Source: Quercus robur
Lineage: Eukaryota > Streptophyta > Magnoliopsida > Fagales > Fagaceae
Reading direction: 5' to 3'
Length of the DNA: 64,000 bases
Assembly (NCBI RefSeq): GCF_932294415.1
Contig: NC_065545.1
Span: 19,410,857 to 19,474,856 of the forward strand
The notes under the pieces are model-generated. The model saw only the letters and a program-made list of their open reading frames with translations. It searched no databases and had not been told where the DNA came from. Numbering within the stretch: the first letter of the stretch is position 1; every line of letters starts with the position of its first letter. The position numbers were made by a program, and so were the translations under genes. Shown one piece after another: positions 36,040 to 48,741 of the stretch.

Positions 36040-36770
36040 TTCATAAATTTCATTTCATTTTTTCATTCAGTGAGATAAAGAGAGAGAGACTGAGAGAGAG
36101 TCAGAGTGAAAAACCTTGAGGGAGGGCCGGACTGCTGGAAGGAGCAACGAGCACCGCTGCACTAGAGCAGAGGTAGAGCGATCTGTGATCTCCGATGACC
36201 GATCTACGATCTGCGAAAATTTCATTTCATTTTTTCATTTCAGTGAGATAAAGAGAAAGAGAAAAAAAGAGAGAAATACCTTGAGGGAAGGCCAGAGGGA
36301 GCACCGAGCACCGGAGCAGAGGCAGAGTGATCTCCGATCTCTGATCTAAGATCTGCGATCTGCGATGAGGGGCGAGCGACGACAACAACGACGAGCGAGC
36401 TATGGCGACGTGACCGTGGGTTACTGGGTTTAGTTTGTTGGGGTTTGGTTTTGGTTTGTGTATTGGGGATTTTTTTTTTTTTTTAAATAAACACCTCTGT
36501 GTTTGGTTGGCTGGAGTTTGAATTGCTTTTGCTCTGTATAGACAATATATTGGGGTTTGATTTCTCTGCCGATGACGACGAGCGAGCTGCGGCGACGTGA
36601 CCGTGGGTTACTGGGTTTGGTTTGCTGGGGTTTGGTTTTGGTTTGTGTATTGGGGATTTTTTTTTTTTTTTTTTAAATAAACACCTATGTGTTTGGTTGG
36701 TTGGAGTTTGATTTGCTTTTGCTCTGTATAGACAGTATATTGGGGTTTGATTTCTCTGCCAGCGACGTGA
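36040..36770. repeat. Two consecutive tandem duplications in the hAT 5' subterminal region
   Basis: The first, about 36044-36225 and 36226-36370, shares TTTCATTTCATTTTTTCATT, GTGAGATAAAGAGA, CCTTGAGGGA and GATCTGCGA. The second, about 36385-36572 and 36575-36762, shares ACGACGAGCGAGCT, GGCGACGTGACCGTGGGTTA, AAATAAACACCT and GCTCTGTATAGACA. Each copy is about 180-190 bp. They lie between the transposase start and the right terminus, where hAT elements carry transposase-binding repeats. Confidence 0.8.
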
Positions 36771-36995
36771 TGGGTTTCATTTCTAATTCTCTGTGTTGAT
36801 TTTTTTTTTTTTTTTTGGTTGAGAATCCGTGGGCTTGCCATGAGCGAGCTACCTCTGTAATTTATTGGGCTCACCGTGGGCTTGGGTTGCCGTGGGTTTG
36901 GCTTTGTTAAATTATTATTATTATTTTTTTTTTCAGATTTTAGTTCAAATTTTTTTTGGGCTTTTTTTTTTTTTGTTGTTGCTTGAAAGTAGAAC

Positions 36996-37040
<45 letters not shown>

Positions 37041-37220
37041 TTTTAATTTGAGGGTGTTCCTAATTTTTGATTGAGGGCTCGGAGAATGGGTGAAAAATGG
37101 GTAGGGGGGGCCGGCTGTCTAATGTTGGGGGGCCCATTTATTTTTTCTTCATAGTCTAATGGAAATTTTTTTTTTTTTTTTTTTTGGCAGGGGCCACGCC
37201 CCCCCCCCCCCCCCCCCCCC

Positions 37221-39140
37221 TTCATTCATATTCGATTATCCTCAATATAATATGTAAGGATTAATACATCCCATGGAGATAACGAAAGGGCACATACATC
37301 TCATTAATGGTCATTATATGTTATGACCATTAAAGTTTTAACTAAATATTTAGACAATTAATCACATAGAGAATAGTTGCATTGAAAACAATTTCAAATA
37401 TATGCAAATGTCATGAATGATGTCACTTTAATTATCTAATAAGAAAGTCCTCTTCAGCAAAGCTTGTAAAGTCTTACCCAACGCAGCCAGGCCTATGTCA
37501 AAAGAGTTTGAAGGTCTTATGCTATTATTTAATAATAAAAAGAAAATAAAATGATTGTTACAAATCTAGATAGCGTATCAACGCATTATTATGTTTATAA
37601 TGTTATCTATCAATTGGTCTTTTGGTGGAAGCAAATTCAATATACCCACAATTCAATTACTATAATATAAACTAATAGGCCAATAAATTAAGATTTAATT
37701 AAACTTGGTCGATTCTAAGCATCACAGTTTTAATTTTTTTAAAAAGAATAACAAAATATATTATGAAATACACAATAGTGGTTTATCAAGCTAGGTTAGA
37801 TGAATTAACTCACCTATACTTAAAATTTATTAGTGTCTTAATCTGATAATAAGTACAATCATCATAAAATGTGTGTCATAGATTAAAATCTTATCACATC
37901 TATATATAAAAAAATAAAATAAAATAAAAAGCTAGAAGAATTAAATTAACTTAGGTTTCAACTTTCAAGTCCCATGCATGCATCAACATTTTATGGCTAT
38001 CAACCTGCAATGAATGAAACTTATTAAGGAAACTTCTTTTACTTTTTTGCAGTATTAGGGAATAAGACAGCAAACATCTTTTAAAGCTTTTTATTATGGT
38101 AGTGTTTAAAATTAAAAATTAAAAAAAAAAAAAAATCAAAGCCGAGCCTAGTTGAGTCAGGTCGAGTTGAGCTGAGCCGAGAAGGGAGGAGTGGCTTGAA
38201 TAGGAGGCTAAGGGGTTGGTCATATTGTTATGGAGTTGTCTTTTAGTGGTGGTGGTGAGGGTATCGTGTTCATGTGCGCAATGCACAGCTTGGGTTGGCC
38301 ACACCAACCACTCGCCATTGGCAATGGGACCCGCACACCTTCCCTTCCTCGTCTATAAGCCAACAATAGAGGCTTTCGTTGGGACCCAACCCAGGAACGA
38401 AAGCTCGTTGATTAGGAAATAGGGTTACGGGCACCCACACCCACACCCACACCCACACCCACACCCACACAGGCATCTTGTGCTTCTTCTAATCTTCTCT
38501 TCTGTTCTATATATGTCATGCAACTTGGCGTGCCATACTATTGTGAATTGTCATGTGATGTCAAATCACAAAACTAAAGTTTAAACCCCCCCCCCCCCCC
38601 CCCTTTTTTTTTCTTATCTACTTTTATTTAGATAATTACATATATACGGTTTTTGTGTATTTTGGTTTTTTATAAGGTTTAATGACTGGACATGGCAAGT
38701 GGCTTAAGAAAGGAAACTTCGATTTTTCTTGTACCAAAAAGAGAAATGGGGGGATGTCGACATATAGTTTAGAGGATGTAACAAATTAAACTTATATTTT
38801 ATTTTAAGTAGAGCGATATTGCGTTTGAAGTTTAGTTCATTCCCTTATTAATTTGGTACATCTTTTAAACTGTAGAATTTAATGTGTAATTACGTTAACC
38901 TCAATTTCCTATTACATTATTGCTAAAGGTTTTATTGGCTAAAAAGATTTATACTTTTATCTCAAGATGGATTGATTTTTAGTGTTAACAACTTAACATC
39001 TAGTAATCCATGGTTCGATGCTACTTGTGTACAACTGCATTTAAGGTTTGGTCAATGTATTGGCTTGGCACACCTTAAATGTGGTTTTTTGGCAACCACT
39101 TGATACCTAAAACCTATAGTAGTTGTTTCTAAATATATAA

Positions 39141-39179
<39 letters not shown>

Positions 39180-41020
39180 AACCTTCTTTAGTAGTTAGAA
39201 CGAAAAAATTTCTGTCATTGGGTTTCAAAAGAAAATGGTACAATTATGAAGTAGTATCACCAACACATCAAAAGTAGAACATTAGATGTTGGGTGGTTCA
39301 ATTAGTTAATTTTATTGTCACCAAATTAGGGTTGACCTTTGTTTTCTAGTCCATACACTCAATTTATGTTAAAGGGTCATGCTAAGGAGTGTTTTTAGGG
39401 CAATTGTTACCAATACATTTTAAGAAAATTTTGACACAACTTTTATAGGAAATGAAAAAGGTTGTCAAAACATTAATTACTTTTTTTTTTTCCTTTTCCC
39501 ATAAAAACTTTATTCAATTTGATTATTAATCATTACCCTAAGAGCACCCGTTAGCATTTCTCTATGTTAAATACTCATGTATTTTTTTAGTTTTTCACAT
39601 AATAATTATAAAAAAAAAAAACACTTTGGTTTTTAACTGTTTTTGGAGTAATAAAAAAGATCCAATATATTTATGGGGATAGATCACACATAGTGGCGGA
39701 GGGAGGGGAGGAGCTAGGGTGACTTTTGAACAAATCCCCTCCCTTATGTATTTTTCAAAATAAATAATTTTTTTTTATAAATAAAATAAAAAAAATTAAC
39801 AGCACACTCCTAGGAATTTATAAAAATATGCAACATATTAAGTAAATAATTAATGCATCATTTTTCTCTTATTAATCTTATGCCATATATAGCCCATTAA
39901 ATAAAATGTATTTAAAATATATTATTGACATTCAATAAATTTATATAATAATTAATGCATTATTTTTTCTCTTATCACTCGTATACCATGCATAACTCAT
40001 TTAACCAAAGTATATTTAATATATATGTTTCTGGAAATAAAAAGGTAAATATTTTTAATATAATTCCTCTTTATATATATTTATTAAAAAAAACAATTTT
40101 TGCTTGTTATTTAGAAAATAGAGCTATTGACATTATATTTATAGTTTTTTATTTTTTTAAAGAAATGATAATTGTGGATTTCGGGGTTGAGAGTTAATAT
40201 GATTAAAATATAGTTCATAATATACAAACTAACTCTATGAAAATAAAATATATTTGAGTTTTTTTTTTTTTTTTATACAGTTGACCCCTCAAATTTTTTT
40301 TTTTAACTCGTCACTTGTATTTGGCATGTTGTACACCTAAGATGTCCAAAGGCCCTAAGACTCATTCCAAAATTATGCACATGAGCATTATTAAAACAAG
40401 GTAAATATAAGCAAATTGTGAGCCGTCTCTTCTTTTATGTATACATACCAAATTAGCATAATATATGCATTTGCATGTAGTGTTTAGACTTTGCTAATAA
40501 ATTTTCTTTATTTAAATTGATAATTTATTATAAAAAATATTTGATGCTAACTGAACTATAAGACTCAAATATAGGTAATTTTGGTATTCATTATAATGTA
40601 TTTTGTCCCTAATAAAAACATTTGTTTAAAATAATCATTAATTTTTAAAATTGATTGGATGAGAAATAAAAGACAAGTAAATTAATACATGAAGCACACC
40701 CTAATCATAAAAACACCATAATTAACCTTCACATCTAAGTTTCTAAACTCCAACGATGACTACCATATCTAAAAAAGTGAGCTTTCTTTATCAGTTTTTC
40801 TGTCCAATTCCAACCCTGCATTCCAGCATGGAAATCCCCGCCAACCTAAAAAAAACGCAAAGAAAAATTCAACCACCTGAGACTGTGAGATATATGTATA
40901 TATATATTAAAAGAAAAAAAAAGGAAAAATTAATTTTGATAAAAGTACCTCACCTTCCCCTCAAACTCCTAACCATGCTTCTACTCAGCTAACCGAACGT
41001 TCATTTTGGACGTGACACGT
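37221..41020. other. Intergenic DNA upstream of the ALKBH10 gene
   Basis: There is no coding pattern. Features include C-runs at 37198-37220 and 38586-38605, (AT)n tracts at 39130-39176, and a possible hAT-like element between AGTGGCGGAGG (39692) and the complement-like CTCGTCACT (about 40307-40315) with unproven ends. Word pairs shared with 24.4 kb (TGCTAAGGAGTGTTTTAGG-type text near 39380 and 24370) suggest another dispersed repeat. Confidence 0.4.
38432..38471. repeat. Hexamer tandem repeat (CACCCA)n, about 6.5 copies
   Basis: A clean run of the hexamer CACCCA occupies this interval, just after TAGGGTTACGGG. Minus-strand translation gives a V-W dipeptide run. It is a microsatellite; the hexamer is not the plant telomere repeat. 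Confidence 0.85.
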
Positions 41021-41023
41021 CAG

Positions 41024-41103
41024 CACGCTCTAAAATTTGCCACGTAATAACTATGCCCCACTTGTACGGACAAGCCACCTCGATAGGCTTCACAATATAA
41101 ATA
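41024..41103 (+). promoter_or_regulatory. Core promoter of the ALKBH10 gene: ACGT elements and TATA box
   Basis: GACACGTCAGC (41024-41034) and GCCACGTAA (41039-41047) contain ACGT cores of the kind bound by plant bZIP factors. TATAAATA (41096-41103) is a good TATA box about 200 bases before the start codon, leaving a leader that contains the CT tract. Factor binding is inferred from motif only. Confidence 0.55.
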
Positions 41104-41162
41104 CCCCCATTTCTCAAAACGCCCACAACTGTGTGAGACACAAAATCCAAACACACTCTCTG

Positions 41163-41164
41163 TT

Positions 41165-41207
<43 letters not shown>
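41163..41207 (+). repeat. CT microsatellite in the ALKBH10 5' leader
   Basis: An almost pure (CT)n tract lies between the TATA box and the ATG. CT-rich tracts in leaders are common in plant housekeeping genes and vary in length between individuals. Confidence 0.8.
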
Positions 41208-41211
<4 letters not shown>

Positions 41212-41304
41212 CCGTAATATCGGCCGGTAAATAACATAGTTAAAGTTTCGGTTTTTTGGGGAATCGTTGTTACTGTGAGATTAAGATATAAAGATTTAAT
41301 AGAT

Positions 41305-44300
41305 ATGTTGATGGCGGCTGGGCCAGCTTCACCGACCGATCGAGCGGCGGCGTCACCGGTGGCGGCGGCGGGGCCGGCAATGATCCCGATGCAGAATCCG
41401 ATGATGATATCGGACTCGTTCGCCAGAGACGCGATTCTCGCGTGGTACCGTGGGGAGTTCGCGGCGGCGAACGCGATCATCGACGCGCTGTGCGCGCACC
41501 TGACTCAGTTGGCTGGCGCCGGAGTCGGAGGGGTGGCGTCGTCGGAATACGACGCGGTGTTCGCTGCAATACACCGCCGGAGGCTGAACTGGATCCCGGT
41601 GCTCCAGATGCAGAAGTACCACTCCATCGCCGACGTTGCGGTCGAGCTCCGGCGAGTCGCTGCCCCGAAGAAAAAGTACGATACGATCAATGAACAGGAT
41701 CACGCGGACTCGAACGCCAAGGCCGAGACGAAGAAGAGCGTGGAGGTGAAGGTGGCGAAATTGGATGAGCAAGATCAGAAAGTCGAGGAGGAGGAGCAGA
41801 GTGAGAAAATCGACGAGAAAGTGACGGAAAGTGATGGAAATGTCGGACTTGAGCTTGGTGAAGAAGACGATTCCTCACCGGATAGCGATATCACCGATTC
41901 AGGTAAGTGTTTTTATTTTTATTTTATATAATTATAATATAATTATATATATAATTTTTTAATTATTTGTTCTCAATTTTTATTGTGAAAGCGCAAATTT
42001 TTATGTTTTATTTTATGTGGCTCTGATGGTTTTTGTAAATTGTAGCTAATGTTGACTCGGAGGTGTAGGATCCGTAACGGTACAGCGAAATTCCGCAACA
42101 AAATCAGATTATTTTTACTAAGTCAGTTATAAAAAGTAAAAAACACCTATATCTTCGTTTTTAGGCACGCTTGGAAATTAGCTAACCGTTTGGTTTCCGA
42201 GAAAATAGTAGGAAATGAAAAAGATGCGGCCTTTAAATCGGACACTTTTATATTTGGTAGCTGAGATTTTTTTTTTAATATTTTATTTTATAAAAAAAAA
42301 TCTCAGAAAAGTAGAGCTGTACGCCTTTAGCTGACTTGAGGTTGTACTGTTTTATTATTTTGAAGCTTGGAAAAAACGTTTTTCGCTTTTCATAGCGTCC
42401 AGAAAAATTTATTTGATTTTGATTCAATATTCAAACTCCGCCTGCGAATTTTTCCTGCTTTGACATTGGAATTCAACGGCGTCGTTTGACAAATTGAATT
42501 TTTTTTCCATTTAGGAAAAAAGAAAAAAAAGACGAATTAAAAATAAAAATAGAAAAAACAGAGAGAGAGAGAGAAATAATAAATAATGATAATAATGTGG
42601 TGATATCGTCCCGAGGTTTAAGTGGGGTTTGAGAAAATCGAGGTGAAACGTATAGACTTTTGGGTGCAATCTGGTGTGTGACAGTTAGTTTCGGTAGTAG
42701 CGAATACCATCACGTGGTGCAATGCAGGGCCTCGAGATGTGTGTAAATGATTTTATTTATAGGCGGCGTGCGATCGCAGCCGTTGGATTTTAATAGCTTT
42801 TACGTCACGGGTTGTGTGTGTGTGTGTGTGTGTGTGGTGGAAGAGTGTGGTGGGTAGTTGGGGGGCTTTGACCAAAGCCATGTTAATTTAATGACAAAAT
42901 GGGACCCAACTCGGACCGAGCTAGCTGGGTTAACTCAGTTGGTGGTCACTTTAGGTGAACGATCCAATGATGGTGGAGGAGGGTAGTTTCAATGACAATT
43001 TGATGGTGTTTGGGATGCCGCGTATGATTACACTACTGCAAAATTATTAGATATTCGTGAGAGAATAATATTAGGAAATAGTTAAAAATGGGATTAAAAT
43101 TTTCTTAAATTGATCGATTACCTGAACTCATAATACTGGGTTTGTTTGTTCGTGTTCCAGCATTAAAAAAATTCACGAAAAATTCATAATTGCATGAAAA
43201 TTAGTCAAAAGTTGCCGACTCAATTGATTTGGAATTGATACCTTTTTTCTCTCTCTCTCTGATTAATTAAATCTATGATTATATTCACTGTTAATGTATG
43301 AAGACACAGTATTAGAGTATAATAATTATCTGTGTACGTTTGTGTTGCTTTTGTTTGTTGTGGTGTCCTGCCTTTTTTGGCACTTGGTAGATGGGGGTAT
43401 AGTGGGCGGGACAGTGGGTTTTTTTTTTTTTTTTTAAAGAACCAGCTTTGCTGTGTTTGGCAGCAAACAATGTTCCAACTGTTGAGGGAAGCAATAAAAA
43501 GGGTCAGTGCTAATTTTTAAATAGTAGTCTGATAAGGAACGTGAATTTTATGGGGAAATTTTTATGTGATAGTACTGAGTACTGACAGAGAAATGAGACC
43601 CAAAGTAGAACAGAATCATTAGGATTAGCTGTATTTTCATGCGCTGTTTAAGCAACAAAAACAGGTGTGGAAATATATAATTGTTAATTAATTTATTGTT
43701 GTCATGAATTTTAAAATGTCCTTTGAGGAAGGGAAGTGGCATGCATTTATATCTGCAGGGGTGGCGTCAAGGTGGTCCCAGGTTGACTTAAATTTTTTTT
43801 TTTTTTTATATATAATAATTTAAAAAATTTTATTTATCTATCCCTAAAAAAAAAAAATTGGGAACACCTGTAAATTTTTTTTTTTGTATGCCAATAAAAT
43901 TAAATTTTGCTCTATAATTTATTCTATATTCAGTGAATAAATAATTGCTTAGTTGTGTAAATTGAAAGAGATGTAACTTATAGCATTGATAATGAGATTA
44001 TCATGCAATGATTTCAAAATATGAAACGCGTAGAAGGTAATTATAAATTTTATGTATTTGCATGTTTTTTTTTTTTTGGTCAATATATGAATTTATCTTT
44101 TTATTAGATTGTGTAATTTATACTTCTTAAGAAATACCCTGAAAAAAATTCCTAGAGACGCCACGCCACTGTATATTTGGTTAACTTGTAGAAATTCATT
44201 TACTTGCATTTAAGGTATTTGCCTTCACAAACTAAATACTAAATTATTAATGAAGGGTATTAAAGGCTTGATTAACTAGGTTTCACTTTGGACTTTGGAG

Positions 44301-47131
44301 TATCATTGCCCGTAAAAGACAAAAGTAATTATATTGATTATTGATCACGCTCATTACATGTTAGGTCCTCCCTCCAACTTTTTTTGGCAATTTATGAACA
44401 TGTTTGATTGCAGCATTTTATGCTACCAGAATGGTTTGTGTTTTCACTAATTCATTTTTAATGTGCCTTCATCGTTATTACTCTTACTATTATCCAAGAA
44501 AAAAAGGTTGCTTTCATTGTTTTGGCAAGTGGCAAGCTCAAAGTGAGTGTCTCTCAGATAAAGTTTGTTATAGTGAGAGTCTGGGAGTCTTTTCCAACAG
44601 TGAACACTGAAAATTGCTTGAGCTTGCATTAACTTCTGTAGGTGGTGAAAGATTTTCGTAACAATTTTTCTTGCATAGAAGTCGTTATCGCACTGACTTT
44701 TGTTACATTTACACCAAGTTATCCCCAACAAAACATTAATTAACAATTGATTTTTTAAATTTTATTTCCTTTCATATATCTATTTCTTTGATCAGTTATT
44801 GTTAACAAATTTTTGATCCTAAGTTAGTTGTAATGCTTGGAAATACAGGTTCTCAAGAAGTGCAGCCTGCTGTAGAGAACGTGGACTTATGTTCTAACCA
44901 TGAAGACTGTGAGGCACGTCCCTGCCAGATCAAGTTGACAAAAGGTTTCTCAGCCAAGGAGCCAGTGAAAGGGCACATGGCGAGTTCTTTTTTTCACAAT
45001 TTGATTCACGTTCTTTCCATAGAGAACATGCAATTGAAAGAGTTTGGTTGATGATATCCTGTAGTATATATGCTTTAAAAGTAGAGCAGCAGGCATTTAC
45101 TGATAGACGAATGATTGCAACTGGCAGGTGAATGTTGTGAAAGGACTAAAGTTATATGAGGACGTCTTCACTGATTCAGAGCTCTGTAAGTTGAATGACT
45201 TTGTTAATGAACTCCGCGCAGCTGGGCAGAATGGAGAACTCCCAGGTGATTCAAAGCCTCATCCTTGGGACTATTGTAATTGGCTTTTGATTGACTTTAT
45301 GTGACTTCTCTAATTGAATCATTTGTATTTAAGATCAAGATTTGAGATCATAAAATTATCTTGCAAAGAACCAACCCAAAATTAGCTGGGATTTGACACT
45401 TAAATGTGTTGAACTAAGGCCATATAAGCTTAACTAGAGGCAAAGAAAGACTTTGAAGCTTGATATAAATCTGTGCAGTCTTTTTTAACACTGCCTTCTT
45501 TAGCATGATGGTTAAAGAAGCTTATCTAGCAAATGGATGATAATTGCTGAAATTTATGGTACACAAAATCTGACTGAATCTTCCTCATGTGCAGGTGAGA
45601 CCTTTATTTTGTTCAACAAACAGGTGAAGGGCAACAGGAGAGAGCTGATTCAGTTTGGGGTTCCAATATTCGGGCAAATGAAAGAGGAAGCAGCAAGCAA
45701 CAATCAAACAAGTAAGACTTCTATGATCTAATTGATTTGTTTTGCTTTGTCAAACTTGTGATGTGGTCCTAAAAATGAGAATAGTTCACTGTAACTTATA
45801 GAAGACTTGATAATTTATTTATTTTTGTGTTTACAGGCCATATAGAGCCAATTCCAGCTCTTCTCCAAGGTGTCATCGATCACCTTCTGCAGTGGCAACT
45901 AATTCCAGAGTACAAAAGACCAAATGGTTGCATCATTAACTTCTTTGAGGAGGTATTCCTATATCTAGCAGCCCTGTCATGTTCACTCCTGTGTTATAGT
46001 TTATAGAACATAGCTGCAAAGAGGGCGCTTCATGACATTTGGTCTGTGTTGTAAGCCTTGATTTTTAATTTCAGTACCTTCTAAATAGAGCAACAGCTGA
46101 AATCACAAATATCTATTTGTATAGGGGGAATATTCACAGCCATTCCTGAAACCACCCCATTTGGACCAACCCATCTCCACTCTTCTCCTCTCTGAATCAA
46201 CAATGGCTTTTGGACGTACTCTTGTGAGTGATAATGATGGAAACTACAAAGGGCCACTCATGTTCTCTTTGAAGGAAGGGTATGTACTCAAAATTCTTTG
46301 ATTTGTTTAACACATTTGGAATTCATGGTTCAAATTCAGAGAGATTGAGCTCATGGCATTTGGCATTTCTAATAGCAGAATGATAAATGAAAATTATCTA
46401 TGGCCTTCTTTCTTCCTGAACATCTTTATGCTGTAAGTTCAGTCAAATTTGTATCTTCAATATCCTAAGATAAAGTACATCCAAATGAGCTAGACATTGG
46501 CACCTTCGTTGCCAATTTGCTTAATCCAACACCACTGAAGTTTACTCAGCCAAGTTAGCAATATCATATTCACACCCTGTAGTATTTATATCACCAACAA
46601 TGTTTATCTCTTGTGCAACTAATTCTTACTGACCAATTCTATGATAAAATCTGCAGCTCTCTTCTGGTCATGAGGGGAAACAGTGCTGACATGGCTAGAC
46701 ATGTCATGTGCCCTTCTCCTAACAAAAGGACCAGCATCACACTCTTCAGAATTCGCCCGGAGTCCAATCAATGCCAGTCCCCAACCAGTCCTTCCATGAC
46801 TGGTGCCATGACTCTCTGGCAACCAGGCGTTCCAAGCCCATATGCAGTCCCAAATGGAGCTCTCAATGGCTATGAGACAACGGACGTGATGTCCAGATGG
46901 GGAGTTGTTCGTGCTCCAGTGGTCATGTTAGCACCAGTGCGCCCTATGGTGTTGAGCCCCCAAAAGCTTCCTCAAGGTGGCACTGGAGTTTTCTTGCCAT
47001 GGACTGTGGGATCAAGAAAACCTGCAAAGCATCTTCCTCCACGTGCCCAAAAAGGCCGTCTTCTTGCCTTACCTCCTCCTGTTGAAACTCATGTCACAGA
47101 GTCTGCTTCTGAACCAGGCATCAGTGTTTGA
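41305..47131 (+). CDS. ALKBH10B: ALKBH10-type 2OG-Fe(II) dioxygenase, RNA N6-methyladenosine demethylase family (569 aa)
   Basis: Exons 41305-41902, 44849-44979, 45128-45245, 45595-45711, 45837-45952, 46125-46279 and 46657-47131 join in phase to 1710 nt. The N-terminus holds SFARDAILAWYRGEFAAANA, a hallmark of the plant ALKBH9/10 group, then an acidic low-complexity linker (about 125-200). The catalytic AlkB fold follows: GLKLYEDVFTDSEL, RRELIQFGVPIFG, the iron ligands H372-x-D374 (KPPHLDQP) and H427 (ARHVMCPS), and R436/R443 (KRTSITLFRIR) as likely 2OG contacts. A Pro-rich tail ends it. Members remove m6A from mRNA; in Arabidopsis ALKBH10B acts on flowering-gene transcripts. Substrate here is inferred from family. 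ATG 41305 gives MLMAAGP; the ATG at 41311 is an equally possible start. Intron 2 appears to start with GC (44980-44981); the others are GT-AG. Intron 1 is 2.9 kb with a MITE. 10A and 10B paralogues cannot be separated by eye. Confidence 0.93.
43756..44171. mobile_element. hAT-like MITE (416 bp) in ALKBH10 intron 1
   Basis: Ends CAGGGGTGGCGTC and the complement of CAGTGGCGTGGCGTC are typical short hAT termini. Flanks TATATCTG (43748-43755) and TATATTTG (44172-44179) match at 7 of 8 bases, as expected for an 8-bp hAT duplication. The interior is A/T-rich and non-coding. Confidence 0.82.
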
Positions 47132-48320
47132 GGAAAATTGGTGGGAAAGAAGTAAGTCTGTAGCAGCCCTATGTCCAGAGCAATATGAATCAGCAAAAGG
47201 TAGAACTCATGTTTGCTTACTTGCTTTTGAGGAGTTTCTCTTGTTGTAACAAAAGGAGAAAAGGGTCCAGGTGCTGTTAGAGGAGCTTGTTTTATTTATC
47301 ACAGTAAAATTAGGCTCTAGTGGTGGTCTCAACACTTTTTCTTGAATGCCAATCTTGGTAGAGTTTTAGAGGTAGTTCAGCTTCAAGTATGAGGGGTGTG
47401 AATTGGGTCAAGTTAGAGGCGAAATTTTGTATTATTGCTTATATTTTTCCTTTTCACAGACTAATCAAATCACTTTCTGGTTGTGTTGTTCAGATTTTCC
47501 TAGTTCTCTTTTGGATGTGTGAACTAGCCTTTGTGAATGTTTTATTGATTTTTGGATTAGATTATTTGGAGTACTGACCTCAATTGCAGTCACAATTCTC
47601 TGTGCTAATGACGCTCATATTGTCCTCCCTCTTTGTTTTGCTGTGGTATTTAAGTTTGTGCAGATAAATACTCACTGGTTCTAAATTCTAATCCTAAATC
47701 AGCTATCAGCATATCTGAAAAGTCATCCAACTTCTGAGAATCTGATTCCCTGTGAATTAAAGTGAAATAGTAAGCCTGAGAGACGAAAATAAAATGTTTT
47801 TTGTTTACTGCAGGCTGCAGCCAGCAAGCTTAATATCATAACTTTCTAAAATAAAAAAAAAAAAAAAAAAAATTTAATAATTATCTTCATTTCTCTACAC
47901 AGTATCTACCTCAATGAATGTGTGTACAGAAGGAAAACTTGCCAAGTATAGGCATGCTTTAACATACCAAGTTAGTCATTAATCATAATATTTACCAATG
48001 GTGTTCCCAAGTGCTTAAAAAGTTGCAAACAGGTAATGGCGACAGCATTAATCATAAAGATCACCAAAACCCGAATGACATAAACATGCGTAACTTAGTC
48101 CTAAATCCAGATCAAAAGAATGGATGCATGGCTTATTGACCTCATGAGCGGATAATTGAATCTTATCCATCAGTCTTTTCTTTTGAAGGCATCCTATGAT
48201 TTATAACTAAGTTCAATTGTTCATCCCCGTTGAAATTCTTTTTAAATGGGTGGTTGCTTGCTTTTTAATTTTTATACTTAGCCTGCACAAAGTAAGGAAC
48301 GATTAATTGCACCATTTGAG
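47132..48320. other. ALKBH10 3' UTR and following spacer
   Basis: The first 350-450 bases are probably 3' UTR. The remainder has no gene; an A-run lies at 47853-47871. No terminator-like or RNA structure could be supported. Confidence 0.45.
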
Positions 48321-48741
48321 TAAAATAATCGTGTGTGTACATCAATGGAGGGTGACTTTCCCTTTATCAAACCCATAACCCAAAAAAACAAATCCCAGAC
48401 CTCACTTTCTCATCACTTTCTCTCCCTCACCCCCTCACCCTTTCACCGCTACTCACTCCATACTTTTCCTATACACTATACTCTGCCTTATATACTTTTA
48501 ATTTTTAATGGTTCTAACATTTTATAAAAGGGTCACACACTATCATAAAAAGGAGGAAGGAAAGGCTTGGGAGCATATTGTAATCCATACTTATATATAC
48601 TTTTCCTATACTCTGCCTTATATACTTTTAATTGACAAAAAACTACAAAAAAAAAAAAAAAAAAAAAAAAACCCCTGCCATCAACTCTTTCATTCTTCAT
48701 CCTTCTTCTTGTTCCACCACAGCTCCATCTTCTTTTTAAGC

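Larger units (their letters stand above)
32317..37220 (-). mobile_element. Decayed autonomous hAT transposon (~4.9 kb)
   Basis: The left end CAGGGGCATAGCCAGGA is a typical hAT terminus. The right end is degraded (GGCAGGGGCCACGCC followed by a C-run to 37220). The sequence GGGGGGGCCGG...TAACAG near the left and GGGGGGGCCGGCTG near 37105 match in the subterminal parts. A near-complete transposase frame lies inside on the minus strand, with a long 5' region toward 37 kb. I could not confirm an 8-bp target duplication: CATTACAT at the left and CATTCATA at the right are only partly alike. Confidence 0.8.

Noticed and set aside
38432..38471. Possible interstitial telomere repeat
   Set aside because: The unit is CACCCA, not the plant telomere unit CCCTAAA; treated as a microsatellite.
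41353..41772. 139-codon minus-strand frame opposite ALKBH10 exon 1
   Set aside because: Shadow of a GC-rich, Ala-rich first exon; the plus-strand frame matches the ALKBH10 family and splices correctly.
47132..47580. 62- and 90-codon frames after the ALKBH10 stop
   Set aside because: They overlap the 3' UTR, have no conserved pattern, and no splice signal links them to the gene.
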